Source of the DNA: Coriobacteriaceae bacterium AF45-21
GTDB lineage: Bacteria; Actinomycetota; Coriobacteriia; Coriobacteriales; Coriobacteriaceae
NCBI GenBank assembly: GCA_027682925.1
Contig: JAQCYU010000026.1
Span: forward strand, 1-33,442
DNA length: 33,442 nucleotides
Direction of reading: 5' to 3'
Shown here: one piece after another, positions 16,821-24,642 of the stretch
Numbering within the stretch: the stretch's first letter is position 1
How the letters are laid out: each line of letters begins with the position of its first letter
Notes under the pieces: model-generated
What the model saw: only the letters and a program-made list of their open reading frames with translations
Database searches by the model: none
Told to the model about the DNA's origin: nothing
Translations under genes and position numbers: made by a program

Positions 16821-17795
16821 ATGAACGGTTCGCATCTCGTTAAGATTTCCCGCCGCAGGGGAACCAAGTACACATTTACCATCAAGCGGAACATCACTAT
16901 TGTGCGTGGCGATAGTGGCACGGGTAAGACGACACTGTTTGACATGGTCGCAGACTACATGCGAACGGGCGAGCAGTCGGGTGTTTCCTTGCAATGCGAT
17001 TGTCCCTGTATCGCCCTGACCGATTATGATTGGCGAAACCAGCTTTCGTCCGTTCATGACTCGATTGTATTTGTCGATGAGGGCTTAAAAGAGATCCATT
17101 CTGATGAGTTTGCCCATCATGTGCTGTATTCCTCGAATTATTTCGTGCTGATCTCAAGGGCTGATTTCCCCAATCTTCCGTATAGCGTGGATGAGATTTA
17201 CAAGATTAAGACGAGCGGAAAATACCATTCTTTCGTCCCTGTTTATCAAGATCGCGGAAATCATCGTTATGCCATTTCCCGATCGGCGCCAAAACAGGAC
17301 TTTTCTATCCTTCTATGCGAGGACAGTAAGTCTGGTTTCCAGTTCTTTGAACGGCATTTCGCTGATAGTGAGCTTACCTGTGCTTCGGCCATGACGAACA
17401 GCGCGATTTTGGGCTGGTTGGATCAGCATTTCGACGATCGCGTGTTTGTTGTTGCGGACGGAGCGGCATTTGGGTGCTATGCGGACCGCGTCCTTAAGCT
17501 GCAAGACATTCACCGCGATACTGTTACGGTTTGTCTTCCCGAGTCGTTCGAATGGCTTCTGCTGAGCTCCGGCGTAATTTCAGGGCTAGATGTTAAGACG
17601 GTTTTGGAAACCCCAGAAGCCTTTGTAAACAGTGAGAAGTTTAAAAGCTGGGAGGATTTCTTCTATAAGTACTTACGTGAAATAACTGGGGATTCGGTTT
17701 TTCACTACGACAAAGACTGCATTTCGGAGGCGTTTTGTACAGGAGGTAATTCTGCGAAGGTTATGGCTCTTATCGCATGCCGAAATGTCCGATAG
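16821..17795 (+). CDS. P-loop ATPase-like protein, partner of the DUF4869 protein
   Basis: A 324-residue protein with Walker A GDSGTGKT at residues 30-37 and a Walker B-like SIVFVDEG with Asp86-Glu87. A following HHVLYSSNYFVLISR could be the sensor strand. The C-terminal half (from about residue 145, FSILLCEDSKSGFQFFERHF) reads like a second alpha/beta domain, with SVFHYDKDCISEAF near the end. I do not recognise a named family. It lies 9 bp after the DUF4869 gene and starts at ATG 16821 behind TAGGTG, so it is translated together with it. A GTG at 16812 is an alternative. ATP-driven sensing or regulation is only an inference from the P-loop. Confidence 0.7.
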   Translation: MNGSHLVKISRRRGTKYTFTIKRNITIVRGDSGTGKTTLFDMVADYMRTGEQSGVSLQCDCPCIALTDYDWRNQLSSVHDSIVFVDEGLKEIHSDEFAHHVLYSSNYFVLISRADFPNLPYSVDEIYKIKTSGKYHSFVPVYQDRGNHRYAISRSAPKQDFSILLCEDSKSGFQFFERHFADSELTCASAMTNSAILGWLDQHFDDRVFVVADGAAFGCYADRVLKLQDIHRDTVTVCLPESFEWLLLSSGVISGLDVKTVLETPEAFVNSEKFKSWEDFFYKYLREITGDSVFHYDKDCISEAFCTGGNSAKVMALIACRNVR

Positions 17796-17804
17796 TTTTG
17801 TTGA

Positions 17805-18890
<1,086 letters not shown>

Positions 18891-18907
18891 AGGTAGCAGC
18901 CCTTGCG

Positions 18908-18953
18908 AAACAAAGCGGGGTCCCGGACTAGCGCTCCGGACCCCGCTTTGTTT
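18908..18953 (+). terminator. Strong bidirectional-looking terminator after rmlB
   Basis: AAACAAAGCGGGGTCCCGGA (18908-18927) pairs with TCCGGACCCCGCTTTGTTT (18935-18953): a 19-bp stem with one bulged C and a 7-base loop. A-rich and T-rich feet flank the GC core, the classic form. Confidence 0.9.
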
Positions 18954-19086
18954 AGTGCGCAGTTGGCCGAATGTGTCCCTGAATGGCGGTTGCTTGGTGG
19001 AGCGTCGTGCGTCGTGTATTGTATTTCTTGCGCCTTTGCTTGTGGCCTTCCTCGCCATAAATACTGTGGTGATGCTATTCACCCAG

Positions 19087-19443
19087 TTGTACGCCTACGC
19101 GGACGAGCCCGGCGGGGACGTATACCTGCACGGCGATATGATCTGGTGCGGCGAAACGCCCGAATGTAAGCAGTCGATGGCCATGTGCCGCGCAAGGTGG
19201 GGCTGCAGGTGAGGCTCGTGCCCAAGAGCAACACGAGGCGGCTCTCCTACGAGTGCTGGCAGGGTGCGCAAAATCTGCATCGACCCGGCGCGCTGCCCGC
19301 TGGCGCATGAGAAGTCCAGGCTCAAGAAGTACGACCACGACCACGACTGCGACGGGACGTGGCTTGAGGGCATCCCCGACGGCAACGACCACTCGATCGA
19401 AGCAGTGAGGTTCGCAATTATGGACGACATCTTGCGTGGGTGA
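19087..19443 (+). pseudogene. Phage terminase large-subunit remnant (C-terminal part)
   Basis: The clearest part is 19261-19443, reading VRKICIDPARCPLAHEKSR and ending GTWLEGIPDGNDHSIEAVRF before a TGA at 19441. The block DGNDHSIEAVRFAI matches the DGNDHAIDALRYA-type end of phage terminase large subunits. Immediately upstream, VRLVPKSNTRRLSYECWQG continues the protein in another frame, with the shift near 19258-19262. A third frame upstream (DEPGGDVYLHGDMIW) may be more of it. Two or more frameshifts and no start make this a decayed fragment. Upstream, 18990-19085 encodes a hydrophobic stretch that I cannot place. Confidence 0.55.
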
Positions 19444-19488
19444 GGGCGCAGCGTGCTGCTTCTCCTCGCCACTGAAAGGCGCTAAAGG

Positions 19489-20097
19489 TTAATCTGCTGT
19501 CTTCTCCGTTGTCTTAGGATCAGCCTCCTCGCCCTGCTCGTCAGATACTCCCTTGAACTTCGCCATAACGTTTTTCTTTGTCTTGACAATCTTTGGACGC
19601 GCGGTCTCACGCCACCATTTTTCGACATGAGGCTTTGCCGCCTGAGCACCTTTCACCGCCAGAAAGCTAACGGCAATTACGGTAATCGCAGCAGCCGCCA
19701 CCTTGCCACCGTTCGAATCGGAGGCATCATTGCCATCGCGCTGGCCGTCATCAAGACTGTCATCGCCATTTGCCGCAAGCGATGCCTCCCACTCTTCTCT
19801 CTGCCTTTTCTTTTCGGCGCGATTGGCTGCAACCGAATCGGAAAGCTCACGTCTGCGTTCCGGGGAAAGCGGGCCAATTTCATTGAGGATTTCCTCTTTC
19901 CATGACGTGGAAACATAGCCAGCATGATTAGGGCTTCCGGTTTCCCAGTGCCTCTGCGTGGCATAAGGACGCCCCTTCTCGGTGACCCTATAATCTCCAG
20001 GTTCGCCTTCGAGGTAGCCTTCTTCCTTCAGCCAGACATTCACCTCCTCTGCGTTAAGCCCAACATCCCGCCCCAAGTATCTTGCTGACTTACGCAT
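19489..20097 (-). CDS. Uncharacterised protein with N-terminal winged-helix-like region and one membrane segment
   Basis: A 202-residue protein. The N-terminal ~50 residues (KSARYLGRDVGLNAEEVNVW, then GEPGDYRVTEKGRPYA) resemble the small winged-helix-like modules of phage antirepressor-type proteins. The middle is a charged, possibly coiled-coil region, then a D/S/N-rich linker, one hydrophobic segment (AAAAITVIAVSFLAVKGAQAA), and a basic, lysine-rich C-terminus. Start ATG 20097 is fixed by AAAGGGG 6 bases upstream. Longer in-frame starts would read through an IS-end-like repeat at 20127 and were rejected. Phage-derived origin is plausible given the terminase remnant next door. Function unknown. 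Confidence 0.6.
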   Translation of the reverse strand: MRKSARYLGRDVGLNAEEVNVWLKEEGYLEGEPGDYRVTEKGRPYATQRHWETGSPNHAGYVSTSWKEEILNEIGPLSPERRRELSDSVAANRAEKKRQREEWEASLAANGDDSLDDGQRDGNDASDSNGGKVAAAAITVIAVSFLAVKGAQAAKPHVEKWWRETARPKIVKTKKNVMAKFKGVSDEQGEEADPKTTEKTAD

Positions 20098-20126
20098 CGC
20101 AAGCCCCTTTCGCTTATCAACAGTAT

Positions 20127-20153
20127 GGTAGTGTCGCGAATCATGATGTAGGG
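20127..20153 (+). repeat. IS-end-like 27-bp repeat, copy A
   Basis: GGTAGTGTCGCGA, seven bases, then TGTAGGG. The same blocks with the same spacing recur at 22604-22630. Copy A lies 73 bp beyond the stop of a decayed IS256-type transposase, the place where a terminal inverted repeat would be expected. Confidence 0.55.
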
Positions 20154-20199
20154 CTCGGTTCTCGAGGGTGGCCACAGGCTGCCCGAGAACGAGAATCAT

Positions 20200-20219
20200 C
20201 TAGAATGCCGTCATTCTAG
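20200..20219 (+). other. 8-bp palindrome near the IS remnant
   Basis: CTAGAATG (20200-20207) pairs with CATTCTAG (20212-20219) around a 4-base loop, just after the transposase remnant's stop on the minus strand. It could be that remnant's terminator. Confidence 0.3.
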
Positions 20220-20225
20220 CCTATG

Positions 20226-20790
20226 TCACGCCGCCTTCCTGCCGACAACGGGGTTACCGGCCGCGACGAGTGCGATGATCCCGGCCGCGTGCTCGGCGGC
20301 AGGGCCCTCGTAGGCAGGCGCGTTCACCTTGGCGCCCTCGACGGCCCTGCCGATGGGGTCTTCGTTGAACTGGCGGCGTCCGGCCCAGCCCTCGTCCATC
20401 TCTGAGAACACCGCTTCCATCATCCTGATGAGCGACTTCCTGCTGGGGAAGACCTGCACCACGCAGCCGCGGCGCTTGGGCTCGCGGTTGGCGCGCTACT
20501 GCACGTTGTTGGTGCGAAGTCTCACGTGGTGCTCGTAGGGGAAGTCGAGGTAGGCCAGCGCGTCGGCTCGGCCTCTTCGAGCGCCTCGGACGCCTTGGGG
20601 CAGAACCCCTCGATCTGCTCGGTGGTCAGCTGGGTGCTCGAGTCCGGGCTCGCCGACCGCAGGGCCACGCGCGCCATTAGCGAGGGATGTGGTGATCGCG
20701 AGATACACGGTAGCGACCTTGGGCGCATGTGCGCGCTGCTGCAGGTTCGAGCGGAAGGAGATGAAGTGATTGGCGAAGACGTGAAATGGG
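20226..20790 (-). pseudogene. IS256-family (mutator) transposase remnant
   Basis: Reading the minus strand, ADALAYLDFPYEHHVRLRTN, then NVQ, a TAG stop, RANREPKRRGCVVQVFPSRK and SLIRMMEAVFSEMDEGW follow the C-terminal part of IS256-type transposases (compare the family's RLRTTN-LER-N-EIKRR-VV-IFP pattern). The TAG (20501-20503) replaces what is normally a Glu codon. Upstream, pieces such as NLQQRAHAPKVATV and LTTEQIEGFCPKASEALEEA continue the protein in other frames, so several frameshifts are present. The N-terminal half is missing. The element cannot be autonomous. Confidence 0.65.
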
Positions 20791-21011
20791 CGTTGGGCAT
20801 TGCGGTCACGGCGCTCGTGCTCATGGCGTTCCTGCTGCACGTGCCGTTCGCCCTGGTGCTGGGGCCGTGGAGGACTAGGGGGCGCGTCCGAGACCGGAAC
20901 CCCCGCTGGAGGGACCGTCCGTTTTTTGTCCGGGCGAGCTGAGATGCTTTTATCACGATAAGCGCAGATGGGAAGCACATCACTGGTATGATTTGGAAAA
21001 GGAGGAAACAG

Positions 21012-21470
21012 ATGAAAGTCCAAATCGGGACAGAGTACTGTGCGATGGAAATCGCCGAGTACGCCGTCAGCAGGCGATATCGCCACGACACGCCAATCAG
21101 CAATCTTCAGCTCCAGAAGATTCTTTACTTCCTGCAAGTCATACACGCGAGCGAGACCGGCGAGCTGCTATTCGCCGACCAGTTTGAGGCATGGCCCTAC
21201 GGCCCGGTCATCAGAGATGTCTACGTTAAGTTCTCTGACTGCGGCGGCTTCCCGATAAAACGCGAGTTCGACACCGAGATAAATGATTCCATCCGCCCGT
21301 TTCTGGATGCGGGGGTGGACATGCTCGCCGAGAAATCCCCATGGGAGCTCGTCAGGATCTCACACGCCGAGGGGTCTCCGTGGGACGTCATCTACAACCA
21401 GAAGCGCCTACACAAGGGAATCATCCCAAATGAATTGATCATGCAGTGCGCTAGCGAGGTCTCTGAATGA
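21012..21470 (+). CDS. Panacea-domain (SocA-like, DUF4065) protein, putative antitoxin
   Basis: A 152-residue protein with the Panacea/DUF4065 layout: an N-terminal helix with AEYAVSRRY, then ISNLQLQKILYFLQ, FEAWPYGPVIRDVY, and near the C-terminus SHAEGSPWDVIYN. Panacea proteins are known as antitoxins that pair with many unrelated toxins. Start ATG 21012 has an excellent AAAGGAGG site about 6 bases upstream, and an extended -10-like TGGTATGAT lies at 20984-20992. The stop TGA overlaps the ATG of the next gene (ATGA), so the two are translationally coupled. Antitoxin role is inferred from family and operon layout. Confidence 0.8.
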   Translation: MKVQIGTEYCAMEIAEYAVSRRYRHDTPISNLQLQKILYFLQVIHASETGELLFADQFEAWPYGPVIRDVYVKFSDCGGFPIKREFDTEINDSIRPFLDAGVDMLAEKSPWELVRISHAEGSPWDVIYNQKRLHKGIIPNELIMQCASEVSE

Positions 21471-22411
21471 CCGAGCAAGACTACGCAAAGGCGGCCGAAA
21501 ACTTCGAAAGGGCCCTCTCTCTGCTCACCAGCAAGATTGGGACTCTTTCGAAGCCACCCCTGAAAGTTCCCCCAATAAACGCAGGCAGCGACGACGCAGA
21601 GAAACGCAAGGCTCTCCGCGACATGCTCGAATCCCTCGCCAGCACGGATGATGCTGCGGTGCTCTCCCAGGATGACATCCGCCGAGCCTCGAACTTCTTC
21701 GTAAAGCTATATGGGGGGAGCGAGCCCTATCGCCATAGATATGCCGACATCTGCGACCTGGTATTCAATGCACTCGGGCAGTCCCCTGGGGACTTGGACG
21801 AAGGGGTCCCCTATTCGGTCAACTGCCTCGCCGAGAACATTCGCATCATCCATGACAACCTGACGAAACATGGATTTTGTGACCAGGCGAAAAGTGTCCT
21901 CAAACTCGCCGACCACATCGACCTGGAAAAGACGAGGCTGAGCCACGACATCGAACAGCAGCAGGCCATGCGCACATTCAAAGCGGCAATCGCCGAAGTG
22001 AAAGCGGAAAGGGACGAGGCGGACCAGAAACGCGCAGAGCTGGAAAGGGAGTTCGACGAGCGCCTCGACAAGACGAGGATGGAGTACATCGCGATCCTCG
22101 GCGTGTTCGCGGCGGTCGTGCTCGCCTTCAACGGCGGCGTCGGGTTCTCGACCTCCGCGATGGGCGCGCTCGGCATCGACGGCGGCATACGCGCCATCGT
22201 GCTCCTCGCCGCGCTCGTGGGCTTCGTGCTCATCAAAACGGTCTGCATCCTGCTGGTCTTCATCTGGAAGATGTCCTTCAACCATCGGAATGTCGAGCTG
22301 GGAAAATGGCCGAGGAACTGTCTGATCGCCGCAGACGTCGTCCTCGTGGCCATCATGGCTGCGATGATGGCGCTCTCCCACCCTGGACTCAGGGGGCTCA
22401 TCGGGCTGTAG
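21467..22411 (+). CDS. Coiled-coil protein with three C-terminal membrane helices, putative toxin partner of the Panacea protein
   Basis: A 314-residue protein of unrecognised family. Residues ~1-140 are soluble and helical. Residues ~150-204 are a charged coiled coil (VKAERDEADQKRAELEREFD). Three hydrophobic segments follow at about 207-228, 243-267 and 286-304. The long soluble N-terminus resembles domains that sense a signal and act through membrane helices. It is encoded in a 4-bp overlap with a Panacea antitoxin gene, the usual position of a toxin. Panacea partners include membrane-acting toxins, but most of those are short, so a 314-residue partner is unusual. No catalytic motif is visible. 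A 17-bp hairpin follows the stop. Confidence 0.65.
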   Translation: MTEQDYAKAAENFERALSLLTSKIGTLSKPPLKVPPINAGSDDAEKRKALRDMLESLASTDDAAVLSQDDIRRASNFFVKLYGGSEPYRHRYADICDLVFNALGQSPGDLDEGVPYSVNCLAENIRIIHDNLTKHGFCDQAKSVLKLADHIDLEKTRLSHDIEQQQAMRTFKAAIAEVKAERDEADQKRAELEREFDERLDKTRMEYIAILGVFAAVVLAFNGGVGFSTSAMGALGIDGGIRAIVLLAALVGFVLIKTVCILLVFIWKMSFNHRNVELGKWPRNCLIAADVVLVAIMAAMMALSHPGLRGLIGL

Positions 22412-22417
22412 CCCGAA

Positions 22418-22461
22418 CGCCATGCCGAGGGCCGTCCTCCGGGGCGGCCCTCGGCATGGCG
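22418..22461 (+). terminator. Perfect 17-bp GC-rich hairpin after the Panacea pair
   Basis: CGCCATGCCGAGGGCCG (22418-22434) pairs exactly with CGGCCCTCGGCATGGCG (22445-22461) around a 10-base loop. There is no T tract, so termination strength is uncertain, but it marks the end of the operon. Confidence 0.65.
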
Positions 22462-22866
22462 ACACGTCTAGGAACATAGCCGTGCGGTCATCCTCCGCCG
22501 CACGGGACACTGGGGAGCCGTCCTTCGGGTCGGCTTCCTGCTTTTCGCGGCGGGGCGAGATTGATTGGAGGTGGCGCTTGGACGCCGACGAGCCGATGGC
22601 GAAGGTAGTGTCGCGATTGTTGGTGTAGGGTCTCCATAAGGCGGAATCTGTAGAGGAAGGAGACGGTGATATCGTGCGCTCCGATGATGATATGCCTGGA
22701 GAAGGGTTTTACGAGCTCTACCGCGTGCTCTTTTACCCCGGGCTTCACGAGAGGTCTGCGGACAGAATGCGGGATGTGCGGCGGGAGCAGCGAGCGTTCG
22801 CCAAGTGGGGCCCGTTGACCGGAAGCCTCTCCTTGAGGCGGCGGCGCTGGCGGATGGGTTGACCAA
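22462..22866. other. Gene-poor stretch, possible decayed mobile-element DNA
   Basis: I see no convincing gene here. Short open frames exist on both strands but lack domains and good ribosome sites. The only notable signal is the IS-end-like repeat at 22604-22630. The base composition is GC-rich and mixed. Confidence 0.4.
22604..22630 (+). repeat. IS-end-like 27-bp repeat, copy B
   Basis: Same GGTAGTGTCGCGA-N7-TGTAGGG pattern and orientation as copy A at 20127-20153 (23 of 27 positions match). Because both copies face the same way, they are not the two ends of one element. Confidence 0.55.
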
Positions 22867-23439
22867 ATGTTCCCAGATAGCGTTGTAATTAGTTTCAACG
22901 GTCAAATCGATTTCGGCACGGCTGTTGCTTTCCTCTCGTTGGCGCTCACTCTCCTCCAGTGGATTGTCTCGCTGGTACGGGGCCGCCGGCCGGCCGCGCG
23001 GAGCCAGGCCTCGGCCATCTGTGCCCGTGTGGTCAGGATGCCCGAGGGGGAGACGGCCACGGTTGGCAGGTGCAGGGTTGATTTCGGGCCGCAGTTCGGA
23101 CTAGAAGTGATGAACAATAGCAACGACGTCGTTTACCAAGTTATCCTCACTGCTGTGCTCGTCCAGGGTGCCGGGCCTCAAGACGGGAGGGACGTCGAGG
23201 GGTGTGGCGGCAGAGTTTTTCTCTCGTCCGTTGCTCCGGGCAAAACCGTGAGGCGCATCGGGTATCTCGATTGTTCGATGCATAAGGCCCTCGGCTGCGA
23301 GGTGGCTTTCACCGATCGTTACGGACACAGTTGGGTGCGGAAGATTGACGGTCATTTGTGCAGGATTCGATTCAAAACGCCCGTCGATTATTACGGTCTG
23401 ATGCTGCCTGTAGAGTGGATGGACTTCGATGAATGGTAA
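22867..23439 (+). CDS. Uncharacterised membrane-anchored protein
   Basis: A 190-residue protein with one N-terminal hydrophobic segment at about residues 17-38 (GTAVAFLSLALTLLQWIVSL), then a basic RGRRPAAR stretch, which predicts an N-out, C-in single-pass topology. The remaining ~145 residues form a soluble, beta-rich domain (FGPQFGLEVMNNSNDVVYQV, VAPGKTVRRIGYLDC, ending VEWMDFDEW). I do not recognise the family. The ribosome site before ATG 22867 is poor (GATGGG). A T-followed hairpin closes the gene at 23507-23535, which supports it being a real monocistronic unit. Confidence 0.55.
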   Translation: MFPDSVVISFNGQIDFGTAVAFLSLALTLLQWIVSLVRGRRPAARSQASAICARVVRMPEGETATVGRCRVDFGPQFGLEVMNNSNDVVYQVILTAVLVQGAGPQDGRDVEGCGGRVFLSSVAPGKTVRRIGYLDCSMHKALGCEVAFTDRYGHSWVRKIDGHLCRIRFKTPVDYYGLMLPVEWMDFDEW

Positions 23440-23506
23440 TCGACACGCTCTGGTTTTGAACGAAAAGACCCAGAGACGATCGATAACGATTCTTCTTTGA
23501 TGATGC

Positions 23507-23540
23507 AAGCGGCGCTACTATTGGCAGTGCCGCTTCTTTT
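23507..23540 (+). terminator. Rho-independent terminator
   Basis: AAGCGGCGCT (23507-23516) pairs with AGTGCCGCTT (23526-23535), ten pairs with one G-T, followed by CTTTTATAT. It is about 70 bp after the membrane-protein stop. Confidence 0.75.
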
Positions 23541-23635
23541 ATATCCCGCTCGCAGCTAGGCTCCGCCATACCGTCAATAATCTTTCGCAAATTCAGCCGC
23601 ACCCATGCAAGCCATCGGCGCAACGGCGATGTTTC

Positions 23636-23752
23636 CTACGCCTCAACCTCCTTGAGCATCGATGCATCCAGGTAGCGCCTGCTGCCCCACTCGTTCTCGG
23701 CGATGTGCTTTAGCCTGGCGGCGACCAGCATGAGCACAGACTTGGCCCCGCC
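23636..23752 (-). pseudogene. Second IS256-type transposase remnant (C-terminus)
   Basis: The minus strand reads AKSVLMLVAARLKHIAENEW, then GSRRYLDASMLKEVEA and a TAG stop at 23636-23638. The blocks SVLMLVAARLKHIA and WGSRRYLD are typical of the C-terminal end of IS256-type transposases in Coriobacteriia-like genomes. Only about 38 codons remain; upstream sequence is unrelated. This copy differs from the remnant at 20226, so two different elements have decayed here. Confidence 0.55.
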
Positions 23753-24610
23753 ATGTTAACCACCGAACGTATCCTGACCGTCGTGTTCGCGTCCCTCTAC
23801 AGGCTCAAAACCCTCGACATGAAACTGTTCCGTGGCAAGGGAGTGCGCGACTCTGAGCTTCCCAGGACCTACTTCCTGAGCGACGGGTTCGGCAAGCATC
23901 CGGAGAAGCCGATCAACCGGTGCGCATCCGACAGGGCACTGCTCTCGGCCGACATCGCCCTCAGGGGCGAGTCGAAGGCCCCGCGTGCGACTGCCTCGCG
24001 CATGATCCGCTCGTTCATCCGCTACAACGAGCGCAAGCTCCGCGACCCCGAATGATAACGCCAGTATCATGCTCGGGAATTCTCACGGGTACAGCATCGG
24101 CCAGCGCATTGTGGCGCTGTATAACGCAATGAAGGGCTGACTGTCAGTAGAAGATACCGATTGCGAGGAGATCACAAGGAAATACGACTGCAGCTACGCA
24201 CTCGTCACCAAGCTGCAGGCACTGACTATGAATGTGCAGCCCTCAGACGACGAGGTTGACGACACTGATAATTATTGGATGGAGGGATTGATAGATGAAG
24301 ATATTGATTAACGGCATCAACTCGTTTGAGTGGCTCCTCATCAAGGCAGTTTTCCGGTTCATGTAGGAGGAGGAGCTGACTGAATCTCAGCCTGCCTTCG
24401 TGAATCAAGCAGGCAGATGTCCGCTCGAATGCAAGTCAGGAGCAGGGTATTTCTCTGTCGCCAGTTCGAAGACAGCTCGCGCCAAATCACATGAAATATT
24501 GTGCCACTCTCTAACCATTCAAAACCCTTAGCACAGTATATAAAATATCTGCTGTAAATATGCTATCTTAAGCATGTTCCATTTTTCTGCAACAGAGAGG
24601 TAATGGTATA
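23753..24610. other. Unresolved stretch with possible decayed reading frames
   Basis: A plus-strand open frame at 23753-24055 (100 codons, containing MIRSFIRYNERKL) and a second frame at 24069-24311 interrupted by TGA at 24138 (RIVALYNAMKG, then RKYDCSYALVTKLQAL and DNYWMEGLIDEDID) look partly protein-like. Neither has a good ribosome site or a domain I recognise. From 24312 to 24517 I see nothing. The last 120 bp are AT-rich and probably hold the promoter of the next operon. Confidence 0.3.
24518..24546 (+). promoter_or_regulatory. Candidate promoter for the ietAS-like operon
   Basis: TTCAAA (24518-24523), 17-base spacer, TAAAAT (24541-24546) in an AT-rich stretch. Transcription would begin near 24553, about 57 bases before the first ATG at 24610. 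Confidence 0.35.
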
Positions 24611-24642
24611 TGGAGGCAATAGACTACATACCTAGCTGGTGA
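24610..24642 (+). CDS. Ten-codon mini-ORF overlapping the start of the AAA ATPase gene
   Basis: ATG 24610 lies 9 bases after GAGAGG (24595-24600) and encodes MEAIDYIPSW, ending with TGA that overlaps the GTG of the downstream gene (GTGA). The better ribosome site belongs to this mini-ORF. It is either a leader for coupled translation or the true N-terminus, cut off by loss of one base: reading CTGGTGAGAGCC in the downstream frame gives LVRACLEND, which would join smoothly to MEAIDYIPS. Confidence 0.4.
   Translation: MEAIDYIPSW

Noticed and set aside
18903..19169. Plus-strand frame running through the rmlB terminator
   Set aside because: It begins inside a strong terminator stem, has no ribosome site, and its composition looks non-coding.
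20526..20942. Plus-strand frame with a hydrophobic stretch over the IS256 remnant
   Set aside because: The minus strand carries recognisable transposase blocks here; the hydrophobic stretch has no good start or partner.
21707..22510. 267-codon minus-strand frame opposite the three-helix protein
   Set aside because: It is His/Glu/Arg-rich antisense of a gene with a clear coiled coil and membrane helices and a coupled start.
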